The translations under genes and the position numbers were made by a program. Positions 51,930-62,225 of a DNA stretch of 64,000 nt are shown here, one piece after another (the first letter of the stretch is position 1; the number at the start of each line of letters is the position of its first letter). This DNA is from Chryseobacterium ureilyticum (GTDB taxonomy: Bacteria; Bacteroidota; Bacteroidia; Flavobacteriales; Weeksellaceae), in NCBI RefSeq assembly GCF_900156735.1, contig NZ_FTOL01000002.1, positions 558,001 through 622,000 of the forward strand, in the 5' to 3' direction. The notes beneath the pieces were generated by a model. It did not search any database. It was not told where the DNA came from and saw nothing but the letters and a program-made list of their open reading frames with translations.

Positions 51930-53270
51930 CTATATGAAATTTTATCTATTATTCTTTGATAAATTTCTTCTGAGCGGTATTACCATTATCATCAATATCG
52001 ATTACATAAACACCGTTAATCAATCTGCTTACATTGATCTGGTTATTCAGTAAGATACCGTCTCCGATAACCTGTCCTGCTGCATTGTAAATTTTATACT
52101 TCGCTTTCTTGCTGATATTTTTAACATACAATATTGAGCTTACAGGGTTTGGATAGATCATAATATCCGTCTGATCAAGTGGATTAGGAACTCCTTTTTT
52201 GGAAATTCTTACGGTATAGTCTTCCACTTCTCCATTATTGAAGTTGGTACAACTTACAGGAACACCATCTCTTTCCATTGCCACTCTCATTACTACATAT
52301 TTGTAATCTGTCATACTTACAAATGCATCCGAAGGCACATTGAACTTACCTGATACAGGACTGTCTCTATTAGGAGATGAAGTAAAGATTTTTTCATTGA
52401 TATCAAACTCTCCATTTCTGTTGAAGTCGATCCAAACTGATACTCCTTCGTTATATGTGTTTCCTGTCCATTTTTTATCAATGATGATCTCGTTATCTGT
52501 AGATCCCTGGATCAATTCAATAAATGTCTTAGGAACTCCTGTATAATCTGTATACGTTGATGCTCCTGAAGGATTTTCCATTTTTGGCTTACCGTTAGGA
52601 ATAAATGTTAATTTAGAAATATGCTCTCCTGTTGAACTTCCTGATCCCATTTTACAGTAAATTACTGTTGGCGTGGTAAAGTAATAAGGAGGAGTATAAT
52701 TTCCTGGGGTTCCACTACAGATATTAACTACCTGCATTTCGTATTTTGTCATTTCTGTAAGACCATTCAATATTACAGTATTGACAGGGGTAGGAACTTC
52801 TGTCCAACTTGGAATACCTACTTTTCTATATCTAAGAACATATGTTGCTCCTGGGAAAGGATCCCATTTGATCTCTGCCATTGTTGGCAACAATTGAGTA
52901 ATTGTCAAGCCAGGAGGTGCAATCTGACAAATTCTTTCCGTTGTAAATACTTTAGGATTTGAGAATGGATTTAAACTACTTTCTCCATTACACTGATTGG
53001 CAATCATTACCTCATAGGTTGTATAGGGATCCAAAGGAATTACACTTCCTAATACATAGGTATTTGCAGGTGATGCAGGCAATGCAATATCTGCATTTGG
53101 CCATCCCGTCACTCCTACTTTTCTCCATCTCAATGTATAAGTAGAACTTGCTGCAAGTGGTGACCAAGTAATTAAGGCTGTCGTTGGAGTTATACTACTT
53201 ACAGTAACATTTGGAGGCGTAGGATCACATCTCGTTGTGAAGGTCTTAATTGCTGTAGAAGTACCAAGTG
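51904..53270 (-). repeat. 1.37-kb near-identical repeat, copy B
   Basis: This is the partner of 46634-48000. The encoded C-terminal segment of about 435 residues differs at only a few positions, for example WSNADIA versus WPNADIA and KVTVIPNG versus KLTFIPNG. Homology drops sharply beyond it. Confidence 0.9.
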
Positions 53271-56200
53271 CTCCACCACAAACTGCTGAAACCTGAACTT
53301 CATAAGTTGTAGCAGATTCCAATCCATTGATTGTAAGCGGAGATGTAGCTGTATATAAATCTATCCATGTAAGATCTCCTAATTTTCTGTATTGTACACG
53401 ATAAGTAGTAGCTCCACCAAGAACAACATCTACAGAATTGTGAGTAAGCGTTGCAACAGGGAATGTAGGTGCATTTGGAATTGTTGTACCACATGTTCTG
53501 ATTCTTACTGCATAATCTTCTACTTCTCCATCAATAGCATTTGCACATGCCGTAGGAATAGATGATGAACGTTTTAACACTACTCTCATTGTAGTAGGAT
53601 AAGGACCTGTATTTGCATTTGTAGGAACGTTAAACTGTGCCGAAACCGGTGTAACTGTACTTCCAGCAATACCAAGAATTCGCTCTGTTGCATTATCAAA
53701 TACACCATCTCTATTGAAGTCTATCCATGCTGCAACAGCATCATTACCTGTAGATCCGTTCCATCCTTTTGCTACAGAAATTTTATTGTTCTGAGATCCT
53801 GCATCCAATGTAATAAGTGTTGCAGGAGTTGTATAGCTTGTATAGTTATTCTGCCCTGTATTATTACTCATTGGAGGAGTTCCAAGGTTAGCAGAAGTAA
53901 TTGTTACATTAGAAATATGGTCATTATCTCCACTACCTGTTACCGGGCAATACTGCAATGGTAAAGTTGTAAATGGTGTAGGTGTAGACCATGATCCAAA
54001 GCTACCTGTACATTTTACAGAGATTCTCACTTCATATTGAGTCTGCTCTTTTAAAGGAGGTGTAGCTGGTACAGTATAAACGTTACCTGGAGCAGGTACT
54101 GGATTTACCGTTTGCCAAGCTCCACTTGGTAATTCTCTGTATTGTATCTGATATGTAGCACCTGTAGCAGCTATCCAAGAGAAAGTAGCACTCTTATCTG
54201 TAATGTTTGAAACAGTAATAGCCGGAGGTGTCGTAGAACATGCAGGCTGATCAATCAATTTCACTGAATAATCTTCTACTTCACCGTAGTCAAATGAACC
54301 AAATGTTCCACAAGGTGTAGAAACAGTACCATCCATCATCACGACTCTCATACGTGTAAGAAGAGGACCATTATAAATAGCTGGGTTTGGAGGAAGCGGT
54401 ATAGCAAAAGTACCGGTTCCGTTTGTTACTGGAGTTGTAGTACTGCTTGAAGATGTAAGCACTTGCTCACTTGCTTCAAAAACGCCATTTCTATTAAAGT
54501 CAATCCATACCCCAACACCATAACTTGATGTTGAACCTGGCCAGAATTTAGTAACACTTATTTTATTGTTTGATGTACCTCTTACAAAAGTAATTAATCT
54601 CGTAGGATCAGCTGTATAATCCTTATAAACGTCATATCCGGAATTACTTACCATTAATGGTCCGTTTGTAGGCGTAACAACTACCTTACTGATATAACCA
54701 TCTGAAGTAGTATTGGTAGGTGTATTGTTACAATAAGTAAGCGCAGGAGTAGTAAAGAACACACTTGTAGAATATGTCCCCTGGTTACCTTGACAAATAG
54801 TAGCAATATGAACTTCATACTGAGTCTGATCTGCCAAATTAAACAGAAGAGCACTACTTGTAAAAGGTGTAGTCACATTGATTGTCTGCCAAGCTCCTGT
54901 TCCTGTTCTATACTGAATCACGTAAGTAGCTCCTGCAGCCGGCAACCAGCTTACAATAGCTGTACTTGGAGTAACGTTAGAAACGGTAACTCCTGTAGGA
55001 GGTGCTGCTGAACACGGCTGTAAATCTACTGCTGTAAGCATCAATCTTGGAATATCTGCATATCTGCCAGAAGCCGTTGGAGGAGAAGCCGGATCAGGAT
55101 TGTTTGTATCACTACGATATAGAATTCCTCTATTTGCTCCTGCATTATAAGATCCCCATTCCGCAGTACCTGATGTTAAACCTGGTGTGTTTTCATCAAC
55201 TGCAATTACAAGGTTGCTAACGCCATCCCATACAAATGGTGCTGTTAATTGAATTGTCACCCAAGTCCCATTGGTCATTGTAGGAAGTGTCCCAGAAAAC
55301 ACCTGAGTCATATTACCTACAGGAACCCAATCAGTTGTACTTGAGAAGTTTGCTTTAGTTGTATTTCCTAAATAAACATTCCAACCATTATAATTAGTTT
55401 GAGGCGTTTTAGTCGTTTCTGCAAAGAACTTCACTGAAGTAATTAACCTCGTTGTTCCCAATGCTGTTCCAACTTCTGAAGCCGTATAAAGTTGTTGAGA
55501 ATAATTGTATTCCCAGTTAGAATTCACCGGAAGCTGAGTTGAGATCCCTGCCCCTGAACCAATTTGTCCTGGAACAAATCTAGGTCCCGCTACCCAAGTA
55601 CTCTTATCAGTTGTTGTACATACCCCTCGTACCCACCAGTAATAAACAGCACCTGTCGTTAAAGGAGATATTGTAGCAGTTGTTCCAGTTGGAACCACCA
55701 GAGAAGGAGTTGTTCCTACCACAGGAGGTGTATTTGTTGTACTATAAAAAATTTCATACCCCATTGCAGGTGGCGTAGCAGGTGCATTCCAGTTAAGAAC
55801 TGCACTTGTCTGTGTTACTGTTCCTACTGTTAACGTAGAAGCTGTCAAAGGAATACATGTAGGAGGAGTTGTAAAACTTCTCGGTCCCGACCATGTACTT
55901 TGATCTGTTGTACTACATCTTGCTCTCACCCATGCGTAATATGTTGTATTAGGAATTAGAGGTGTAAGAGTTGCCGTTGTTCCTCCTGGTACATTTTGTT
56001 GAGGTATAGATGTACCTGTTGGAGCAGTGTTGCTTGTACTGTAATAAATATCAAAACCTCCTGCTGGTGCATGAGTATAAGCAGTCCAATTCAATACAGC
56101 GGTTGTTGCTGTTATAGTTCCCATTGTCAAGGTCCCTCCTGTTGGCATTGCCGGACAAGTAGCCGGTGTACTGAAAGAAACTGGTCCTGACCAAATACTT

Positions 56201-57054
56201 TGCTCTGTTCCACTACATTTTGCTCTTACCCATACATAATATGTACTTAGAGGAGTTAAAGGAGAAAGTGTAGCTGTTGTCCCTGTTGCAACCGTTTGTG
56301 TTGGTGGTGTTGCAGCATCTGGGGCTGTATTGGTTGTACTATAGTAAATTTCATAACCCATAGCAGGAGCAGGAGTAGGTGCTGTCCAGCTAATTACAGC
56401 ATTAGTTGCTGTTACTGCTCCCAAACTTATTGCACCAGATGGTAAACATCCAGTAGCTGGAGCAAATGTTAATTGAACATTTGGTCTTTGCCCATTAAGA
56501 GTCAGGTTGTTTGTAGCTCCTGGAGGAGTAGTATCTTTTTGTAAATACAAATGCTTTGCAGTATTACTTGTATAAGTAAAAGAACCACCTGTACTACCTG
56601 TCCCAGCACCTGATCCTCCAAAATTGGTTTCAACCATCACCATAAGGTTATCTGCTCCGTTATAATAATAAGGAGTTTGTAATGCTATGGTATTCCATCC
56701 AACTGTTATATTATTTACAGTTCCATCATATACCAAAACTGCTCCCGTAGTTAAAGTATTCCAACTTTGAGCTGTAAGAGCTGTTGTTGAGCTTGGTACA
56801 GATTTAAGATATACTTTCACAGGAATATTTACAGTTACTGCCGCCGTAGCATTCCATGCAACAGACTGAATACTTCCGGAAGCACTAATTTCTGCAGACG
56901 TATAAAGCCCTGCAGATCGCTCGTACCCATAATAAGTACCTAAAGGATAAATCTGGGTACTGGTCCCAGTACCAATGGTAACTGTTTGTGCCTGCATAGA
57001 CAGTCCGACGACCATACAGAGCAATGTAATGAGCACCTTAAAAGTTCGGCTCAT
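51949..57054 (-). CDS. Large FnIII/GEVED multidomain surface protein with T9SS sorting domain
   Basis: This 1701-residue protein has a signal peptide at the ATG at 57054 (SRTFKVLITLLCMVVGLSMQ; an ATG 8 codons upstream would add a polar extension). Order: a beta-sandwich domain (about 25-205), three FnIII domains (about 205-500), a second similar beta-sandwich (about 505-680), FnIII, GEVED 1, FnIII, GEVED 2, three FnIII, GEVED 3, and a type A sorting domain. There is no protease motif, so adhesion or substrate binding is likely. Its last 1.37 kb is nearly the same DNA as in the neighbouring protease gene. Confidence 0.85.
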   Translation of the reverse strand: MSRTFKVLITLLCMVVGLSMQAQTVTIGTGTSTQIYPLGTYYGYERSAGLYTSAEISASGSIQSVAWNATAAVTVNIPVKVYLKSVPSSTTALTAQSWNTLTTGAVLVYDGTVNNITVGWNTIALQTPYYYNGADNLMVMVETNFGGSGAGTGSTGGSFTYTSNTAKHLYLQKDTTPPGATNNLTLNGQRPNVQLTFAPATGCLPSGAISLGAVTATNAVISWTAPTPAPAMGYEIYYSTTNTAPDAATPPTQTVATGTTATLSPLTPLSTYYVWVRAKCSGTEQSIWSGPVSFSTPATCPAMPTGGTLTMGTITATTAVLNWTAYTHAPAGGFDIYYSTSNTAPTGTSIPQQNVPGGTTATLTPLIPNTTYYAWVRARCSTTDQSTWSGPRSFTTPPTCIPLTASTLTVGTVTQTSAVLNWNAPATPPAMGYEIFYSTTNTPPVVGTTPSLVVPTGTTATISPLTTGAVYYWWVRGVCTTTDKSTWVAGPRFVPGQIGSGAGISTQLPVNSNWEYNYSQQLYTASEVGTALGTTRLITSVKFFAETTKTPQTNYNGWNVYLGNTTKANFSSTTDWVPVGNMTQVFSGTLPTMTNGTWVTIQLTAPFVWDGVSNLVIAVDENTPGLTSGTAEWGSYNAGANRGILYRSDTNNPDPASPPTASGRYADIPRLMLTAVDLQPCSAAPPTGVTVSNVTPSTAIVSWLPAAGATYVIQYRTGTGAWQTINVTTPFTSSALLFNLADQTQYEVHIATICQGNQGTYSTSVFFTTPALTYCNNTPTNTTSDGYISKVVVTPTNGPLMVSNSGYDVYKDYTADPTRLITFVRGTSNNKISVTKFWPGSTSSYGVGVWIDFNRNGVFEASEQVLTSSSSTTTPVTNGTGTFAIPLPPNPAIYNGPLLTRMRVVMMDGTVSTPCGTFGSFDYGEVEDYSVKLIDQPACSTTPPAITVSNITDKSATFSWIAATGATYQIQYRELPSGAWQTVNPVPAPGNVYTVPATPPLKEQTQYEVRISVKCTGSFGSWSTPTPFTTLPLQYCPVTGSGDNDHISNVTITSANLGTPPMSNNTGQNNYTSYTTPATLITLDAGSQNNKISVAKGWNGSTGNDAVAAWIDFNRDGVFDNATERILGIAGSTVTPVSAQFNVPTNANTGPYPTTMRVVLKRSSSIPTACANAIDGEVEDYAVRIRTCGTTIPNAPTFPVATLTHNSVDVVLGGATTYRVQYRKLGDLTWIDLYTATSPLTINGLESATTYEVQVSAVCGGALGTSTAIKTFTTRCDPTPPNVTVSSITPTTALITWSPLAASSTYTLRWRKVGVTGWPNADIALPASPANTYVLGSVIPLDPYTTYEVMIANQCNGESSLNPFSNPKVFTTERICQIAPPGLTITQLLPTMAEIKWDPFPGATYVLRYRKVGIPSWTEVPTPVNTVILNGLTEMTKYEMQVVNICSGTPGNYTPPYYFTTPTVIYCKMGSGSSTGEHISKLTFIPNGKPKMENPSGASTYTDYTGVPKTFIELIQGSTDNEIIIDKKWTGNTYNEGVSVWIDFNRNGEFDINEKIFTSSPNRDSPVSGKFNVPSDAFVSMTDYKYVVMRVAMERDGVPVSCTNFNNGEVEDYTVRISKKGVPNPLDQTDIMIYPNPVSSILYVKNISKKAKYKIYNAAGQVIGDGILLNNQINVSRLINGVYVIDIDDNGNTAQKKFIKE

Positions 57055-57325
57055 TTTACAGAGTAAAAGTCCACTCATATTTTTCTTAATTTAATAATGA
57101 TAACGATAATAAAAGAATTATAGTATTTTCAGTTTAAAGATGTTAAAATAGAATTCAGAAACATCTTATTTTACAGTTTATCTGTAGTAAAAAAGTAATT
57201 TCATTCCATAGGCTAATATTTTAATAATTACACAAATCTAATCATTTTTTCATTATAATACATTTATTAAAATGATTTTTTGGAAAAATTAAACCACAAT
57301 ACAACATAAAATTAAAAATAAAATA
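57055..57325. other. Gap upstream of the large FnIII/GEVED gene
   Basis: AT-rich, no open frame and no consensus promoter box found; it must hold the promoter of the gene starting at 57054. Confidence 0.4.
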
Positions 57326-57346
57326 ATCCCCAGAAAATCTGAGGAT
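57326..57346 (-). terminator. Terminator of the M43-type protease gene
   Basis: On the minus strand an 8-bp stem with one G-U pair (ATCCTCAG/CTGGGGAT) is followed by TATTTTATTTTT, about 22 nt after the stop codon. Confidence 0.7.
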
Positions 57347-57368
57347 CATTTACTATTTAAAGTTATTA

Positions 57369-59375
57369 TTACTTTTTAATAAATTTAAAGCTCTCTGAAA
57401 TACTTCCATATTTTATGGTAATTATATAGTTTCCTTTCAACAATTCACCCACATAAACCTTATTATTATCAACAGTTCCTTTTTTAACAATTTGCCCTAC
57501 TACATCATGAATTTCAAACATTGCTTTAGAAGAAACCTTAGTAATGTTTAAGATATCATTTACAGGATTTGGATAGATTCCAAAATTATTATTCTTCTTA
57601 GTAACTTCATTTGTTCCCAGAGTCTGAACTTTCAATAATTTCTTTTGAGAAGTTGTAAAGCTACCACCTGAAATCAAAGGAGTCCCAGAAGTAGTTTCAA
57701 TTGAGTAGTAACCTCCATAAAACGCAAAACCATCACCATATTCATCTTCAATTGTAAATGTATAGCAGTCATCAGGTGCTAATTCCCAGTTTTGAGTAAT
57801 TAATCCTGGTAAAGCAGGGGGAACTGAATCATCATAGCCAGCTCCACTACTATATACTACAACTCCTGCACTGTTTTTCAAATTCCATGTTATTTCACTT
57901 CCATAATAATCTAATTGAAGTTTGAATACCACTTTTGATGGAACTGCCATAGGAGCCCCTACATAAGTAGAAGTAACAGTATTATTAGATGCTCTCTGAT
58001 CCGCACCTCCATTGGCAGTTTCAATATTAATAGTCATTGGTCCCGCCATAGTACCGGAAGCTACTGGAAGACTTAGCAACTGAGATTTATCCTGAGAAAG
58101 GTTACCTGTCCAGTTATAAGGAGCTTGAGCGACTCCGTTAATTGTATAATTAATTTTAGCTGAAGTAAGAACACTGGTTCCTCTGTTAAATAAAGAAACA
58201 GGAACATTTTGAGAAACAGCACAAGTACCAGTTGTACAAGTTCTTTCCAACTTAACTTCAGCATCGTTTGCAAATAAAGGAATAGCAACATCCTTTACAG
58301 AATTTTTCAATGAGGATCTTCTTGGAGAGTTATTCATAACAGCTGCAATTCTATCTTTCTGATTAACAGTAAAAATATTCATACAAGCATCATCAGAATA
58401 ATCCATATAGTTCTGCACCATTTCCATTACTGAAGGATCGGCACAACTTTGTAATGCTGGAGAACAGCCAAAATTAGAATGATGCGCCACAGGAGTATCT
58501 GCACAGAAATCATCTCCACATTGAGAATCTCCCCAAATATGTCTTAATCCTAAAAAGTGTCCTACTTCATGGGTCATAGTCCTTCCTTTATTATAAGGAT
58601 CTGCCAACATAAAATCACTACCGTAATTTATACTCCCAAAAGTGTAAAAGCCAGCTACAACTCCGTCCGTAATAGCATCTCCATTTATCGGATCCAATCC
58701 TGGAAGTGTTGAACCATCCGGAAACTGTGCATAACCCAACAGATCATCATCTGGAGAATCAAATGCCACACTCCACATATTCATATATTGATTAGGATCC
58801 CAAATAGTTTCAGGTTTTACAAAAGCTTCAATCACATCTCTTTTAAACACAGATTGACATAGATTAACTCTATCAATACCATTTGTTGGATTTCCATTAG
58901 GATCCACTTTCGCTAAGGCAAACTGAATTTGTACATCTGCTCCTACGGGATTATTATTGAATCCAGGAGTTCCTGTCATTCTACGATAATCCTCATTCAT
59001 TACAGTAATCTGTGATTCTACCTGTGCATCTACAATATTAGGAGCACTTCCAACTGGCTGCCCTCCATGAATAACGTGAACCACTACTGGAATAGTAATA
59101 ATACCTCCATTCTGTGATCTTTCATTTTTAGCTTTCTCAACTAATGGTTTCAGCCAAGCTTCAAACTGATCCTTAGTCATTCTTCCAGGAAAATTTCTTC
59201 TCAAGAATTCTTCATAGTCAGTAGTACCACATCTGTCGAAGCCATGAGATAAAGCCAATTCTTGTGGAGATTTTTTTTGAAACATTCCTTTTTGCCTAAC
59301 TCCTTGCGCACCCAATAAACCGGCACATAATAAAGGGAGTAAAAACAAAGATTTTGAAGTAGTAGATTTTTGCAT
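57369..59375 (-). CDS. Pappalysin-like (M43) zinc metalloprotease with T9SS sorting domain
   Basis: This 668-residue protein has a signal peptide (1-24, ending LLGAQG), a propeptide, and a catalytic domain (about 95-350) with TMTHEVGHFLGLRHIWGD (HExxHxxGxxH near residue 270). A Cys-rich loop CGDDFCADTP and the Met-turn region VMEMVQNYMDYSDDACMN follow. Then come a CARDB-like beta domain, a CUB-like part and a type A sorting domain (FGIYPNPVNDIL). It is a secreted gelatinase-type protease candidate. It stands 290 bp from the FnIII gene and has its own promoter and terminator. Confidence 0.92.
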   Translation of the reverse strand: MQKSTTSKSLFLLPLLCAGLLGAQGVRQKGMFQKKSPQELALSHGFDRCGTTDYEEFLRRNFPGRMTKDQFEAWLKPLVEKAKNERSQNGGIITIPVVVHVIHGGQPVGSAPNIVDAQVESQITVMNEDYRRMTGTPGFNNNPVGADVQIQFALAKVDPNGNPTNGIDRVNLCQSVFKRDVIEAFVKPETIWDPNQYMNMWSVAFDSPDDDLLGYAQFPDGSTLPGLDPINGDAITDGVVAGFYTFGSINYGSDFMLADPYNKGRTMTHEVGHFLGLRHIWGDSQCGDDFCADTPVAHHSNFGCSPALQSCADPSVMEMVQNYMDYSDDACMNIFTVNQKDRIAAVMNNSPRRSSLKNSVKDVAIPLFANDAEVKLERTCTTGTCAVSQNVPVSLFNRGTSVLTSAKINYTINGVAQAPYNWTGNLSQDKSQLLSLPVASGTMAGPMTINIETANGGADQRASNNTVTSTYVGAPMAVPSKVVFKLQLDYYGSEITWNLKNSAGVVVYSSGAGYDDSVPPALPGLITQNWELAPDDCYTFTIEDEYGDGFAFYGGYYSIETTSGTPLISGGSFTTSQKKLLKVQTLGTNEVTKKNNNFGIYPNPVNDILNITKVSSKAMFEIHDVVGQIVKKGTVDNNKVYVGELLKGNYIITIKYGSISESFKFIKK

Positions 59376-59397
59376 TTATAATTTTTATTAAGTTCAC

Positions 59398-59405
59398 AAA
59401 TATAT
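59398..59405 (-). promoter_or_regulatory. Putative promoter -7 box of the M43-type gene
   Basis: On the minus strand, TATATTTG matches TAnnTTTG about 22 bp before the ATG, with a possible TTG box about 18 bp further upstream. Confidence 0.55.
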
Positions 59406-59521
59406 AAGTTTTACAAACAATCAATAACATATATTCAAAAAATGAAAACAAACAACACGAAAACAACACATAATAATTAAAAACAATTAATAATAAAAAC
59501 ACAATAAACATAAATTTGTGC

Positions 59522-59553
59522 AAAAAAAAAAACCCCAGAAAAACTCTGAGGTT
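59522..59553 (-). terminator. Terminator of the DUF6048-type gene
   Basis: On the minus strand an 8-bp stem with one G-U pair (AACCTCAG/CTGGGGTT) is followed by a long T-run, about 25 nt after the stop codon. Confidence 0.8.
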
Positions 59554-59577
59554 ATAATATGTATAATATTTTTTTAT

Positions 59578-60240
59578 CTAAAACTTATAGGCAATATTCC
59601 ATGCAAAGCCCATATTAAATTTTGAAGAACTCTTTCCAAATCCAGGAATAATCATCGGAGATATATCTTCCTGCTTAGAGGTATATACCCAATAGCGTGG
59701 TTGAAGATTTACATCAATATAGAAATTAGATTCAAAAAGCTGTACTCTGCCCCCTAATGTTCCTTCCAACCAAAATGAAGATTGCGAAGAAGAAGGAAAT
59801 GCCACCGAAGAGTTGCTACCACCAAATCCACGAACCGGAATTGCCATATATTCCTGATTATAAAATGATCCAGCAACCTTTCCTCCAGCATAAAACCCAT
59901 TAAACTCGTTTTCGGGATCTTTTGCCAGCATATAAAATGCTCCCAGCTTCACAAAGGGTCCGCTTGCCTTAGCATCGTAACCATTCTTTTGATAGACATT
60001 TTTCTCAAATCCAGCTTCGGCAATTGCATGAAGATTTCCTTTTATCTTTGAAGAGATAAATCCTTGATACAATTTTCTATCTGAGAAAAAACCTACTCCG
60101 GTATTCAATACATCAAGCCCTACCATAAAGTTGGGTTCATATTTTAGTTGCTCCTTTTTCTCGGCTCCTTTCTTATCTTGCGCCCAGCTTATTATTCCTA
60201 ATAAACTAAAAAACAAGGTATAGATTAGTCTTGTCTTCAT
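59578..60240 (-). CDS. DUF6048-type outer-membrane beta-barrel-like protein
   Basis: This 220-residue protein has a signal peptide (1-20, ending SWAQ). The mature part has alternating strands ending in aromatic residues (FMVGLDVLNTGVGFFSD, FNMGFAWNIAYKF), typical of small outer-membrane barrels with a C-terminal aromatic. The function is unknown. Its start lies inside the end of the upstream lipoprotein gene (35-bp overlap), so the two work as a pair. Confidence 0.75.
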   Translation of the reverse strand: MKTRLIYTLFFSLLGIISWAQDKKGAEKKEQLKYEPNFMVGLDVLNTGVGFFSDRKLYQGFISSKIKGNLHAIAEAGFEKNVYQKNGYDAKASGPFVKLGAFYMLAKDPENEFNGFYAGGKVAGSFYNQEYMAIPVRGFGGSNSSVAFPSSSQSSFWLEGTLGGRVQLFESNFYIDVNLQPRYWVYTSKQEDISPMIIPGFGKSSSKFNMGFAWNIAYKF

Positions 60241-60679
60241 TTTCTATTTGATTTTGTCCTGCTTCCAATTTAACAACAGGAGTCGTAGTTATTAGTTCTG
60301 AGGTTAAATTCTCATAAGACTTCTTCATACCGCATCCCGGAGACACATAAGTAGCTTTAGTCGTATAATTAACCCTTATTTTAGACTCAGGTCCTTTAAT
60401 TGATCTCTTAAAATAAACATCAGTATAAGGCGATTCATCTACTCTTAAAGGAAAAACCTTGGACTCAATTTTTTTATCCCATCCTAATTCAACTTTTCCG
60501 GAACCATAATCTACTGATACAAGTAATGAATCAAGGGTCATAACCTTTCCATCTGTAGACCTGAAAGCTACTTTCATTCTTGGAGTTCCTTCACCACTTT
60601 CGCAGATGTCATCATCTCCGCCACAGGAAAAGAACATTCCAACGAAACATAGCATTATGAGAAATTTAAAGTACTTCAT
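60206..60679 (-). CDS. DUF6452-type lipoprotein
   Basis: This 157-residue protein uses the ATG at 60679, which gives the signal YFKFLIMLCFVGMFFSCGGD with a lipobox and an Asp-rich start (GGDDD). The mature part contains CESGEGTPRMKVAF and a Cys-containing CGMKKSYEN. It is an outer-membrane lipoprotein of unknown function, always seen next to the barrel-like partner, with which it overlaps by 35 bp. Confidence 0.78.
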   Translation of the reverse strand: MKYFKFLIMLCFVGMFFSCGGDDDICESGEGTPRMKVAFRSTDGKVMTLDSLLVSVDYGSGKVELGWDKKIESKVFPLRVDESPYTDVYFKRSIKGPESKIRVNYTTKATYVSPGCGMKKSYENLTSELITTTPVVKLEAGQNQIENEDKTNLYLVF

Positions 60680-60703
60680 ATTAAGATTTGAATCCAAATT
60701 TAA

Positions 60704-62113
60704 TTATTTTTTAATCAGCAATGCAATATTTTCCACATGGTGAGTTTGTGGGAACATATCTACAGGTAAAATTTTCACCAATGTATAATGATCTTTCATT
60801 AAAGCCAAATCTCTTGCCTGTGTTGCAGAATTACAACTTACATAAACAACTTTTTCAGGAGAAAGCTTTAAAATTTGCTCTACAACTTTCTGGTGCATAC
60901 CATCTCTTGGTGGATCGGTAATCAGAACATCAGCCTTTGGATGATTTTCCAAAAACTCATCATTAAAGACATTTTTCATATCTCCACAATAGAAAGTTGT
61001 ATTGGTAAGCCCATTTAATTCAGCATGCGCAATAGCTGCATCAATAGCTTCCTGAACCGACTCTATTCCAATAACCTGCTTTGCGTTTCTCGCTACATAT
61101 TGAGCAATGGTTCCAGTTCCTGTATAGAGGTCATAAACTACTTCATCACCTTTCAGGTCTGCAAATTCCAATGTTTTTCTATATAACTCTAATGCTTGTT
61201 TATAATTTGTCTGAAAGAATGATTTTGGTCCGATTTTAAACTGCAATCCGTCCATCTCTTCCATTAAATATCCTTCACCATGATAGATATTGATATCCAG
61301 ATCATAGATAGAGTCATTTTGCTTTGGATTAATAGCATACACCAAAGTTTTGATCTGCGGGAATTTTTCTAATAAGAATTGGAAAAGATTTTCTCTGTTT
61401 TCTTTTTCCTCTCTGTAAAGCTGGAAAAGAACCATCCATTCGCCTTTAGAGTTTTGTCTCATCATTAAGGTTCTAAGGAAACCTTCTTGGTTTCTAACAT
61501 CAAAGAAATCTAATCCGTTTTTAACACCATATTCTTTTACAGCCAATCTGATTGCATTAGACGGATCTTCCTGAAGGAAACATTCTTTAAGATCTAAAAT
61601 CTTGCTCCACATTCCAGGAATATGGAATCCTAATGCATCTTTGCTTCCAAAGTTTTCCTCTGAGCTGATTTCATATTGAGTAAGCCATCTTGCATTAGAG
61701 AAAGAGAACTCCATTTTGTTTCTATAAAAATACTGTTCTTCCGAACCTAAAATTGGAAGGGTCTCGAAATCTTCGATACCACCAATTCTTTTGATATTAT
61801 TATATACTTCTTCCTGCTTAAAATCAAGCTGCTTTTCGTAAGTCATATTCTGCCACTTGCATCCTCCACAAGTTCCAAAATGAACACATTTAGGTTCAGC
61901 TCTAAAAGGAGATTTCTCTAAAACCTCTACAGCTTCTCCTTCATAATATTTCGATTTCGCTTTTTTAACTCTTACATTTACCAAGTCTCCTGGAATTGCC
62001 CCAGAAACCAATACGGTTTTACCATCTTCAGTTTTACCGATAGCTACCCCTTTTGCTCCGGCAGTCAACAGCTTTATATTTTCAAGAACTAAATTTTTCT
62101 TATTCTTTCTGCT
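60704..62113 (-). CDS. rlmD: 23S rRNA (uracil-5-)-methyltransferase RlmD/RumA-type
   Basis: This 469-residue enzyme uses the ATG at 62113 (only a TTG exists further upstream). An N-terminal TRAM domain is followed by a 4Fe-4S cysteine motif CVHFGTCGGCKWQ with a fourth Cys near the middle. The SAM domain has DLYTGTGTIAQYVA and TDPPRDGMH, and the catalytic Cys sits in YVSCNSATQARDL. It methylates a uracil in 23S rRNA; which position is not certain from sequence alone. It starts about 110 bp after the previous gene. Confidence 0.9.
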   Translation of the reverse strand, partial: SRKNKKNLVLENIKLLTAGAKGVAIGKTEDGKTVLVSGAIPGDLVNVRVKKAKSKYYEGEAVEVLEKSPFRAEPKCVHFGTCGGCKWQNMTYEKQLDFKQEEVYNNIKRIGGIEDFETLPILGSEEQYFYRNKMEFSFSNARWLTQYEISSEENFGSKDALGFHIPGMWSKILDLKECFLQEDPSNAIRLAVKEYGVKNGLDFFDVRNQEGFLRTLMMRQNSKGEWMVLFQLYREEKENRENLFQFLLEKFPQIKTLVYAINPKQNDSIYDLDINIYHGEGYLMEEMDGLQFKIGPKSFFQTNYKQALELYRKTLEFADLKGDEVVYDLYTGTGTIAQYVARNAKQVIGIESVQEAIDAAIAHAELNGLTNTTFYCGDMKNVFNDEFLENHPKADVLITDPPRDGMHQKVVEQILKLSPEKVVYVSCNSATQARDLALMKDHYTLVKILPVDMFPQTHHVENIALLIKK

Positions 62114-62182
62114 CATTCTAAAATTTTCTATTTTTCTAATCGAAACTTGGAAAGTTTCATTTTGCAAAAATACAATAAAAAA

Positions 62183-62206
62183 AAACCTTATCCGAGGATA
62201 AGGTTC
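62183..62206 (-). terminator. Terminator of the thioredoxin-fold lipoprotein gene
   Basis: On the minus strand a 10-bp stem AACCTTATCC/GGATAAGGTT (2 unpaired bases between the arms) is followed by nine T, 20 nt after the stop codon. Confidence 0.85.
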
Positions 62207-62225
62207 TGATCTATATTAAAGTTTA

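Noticed and set aside
43808..57054. CRISPR-like or short tandem repeats in the FnIII/GEVED genes
   Set aside because: Similar stretches come from repeated protein domains of 80-150 residues, not from short regularly spaced DNA repeats.
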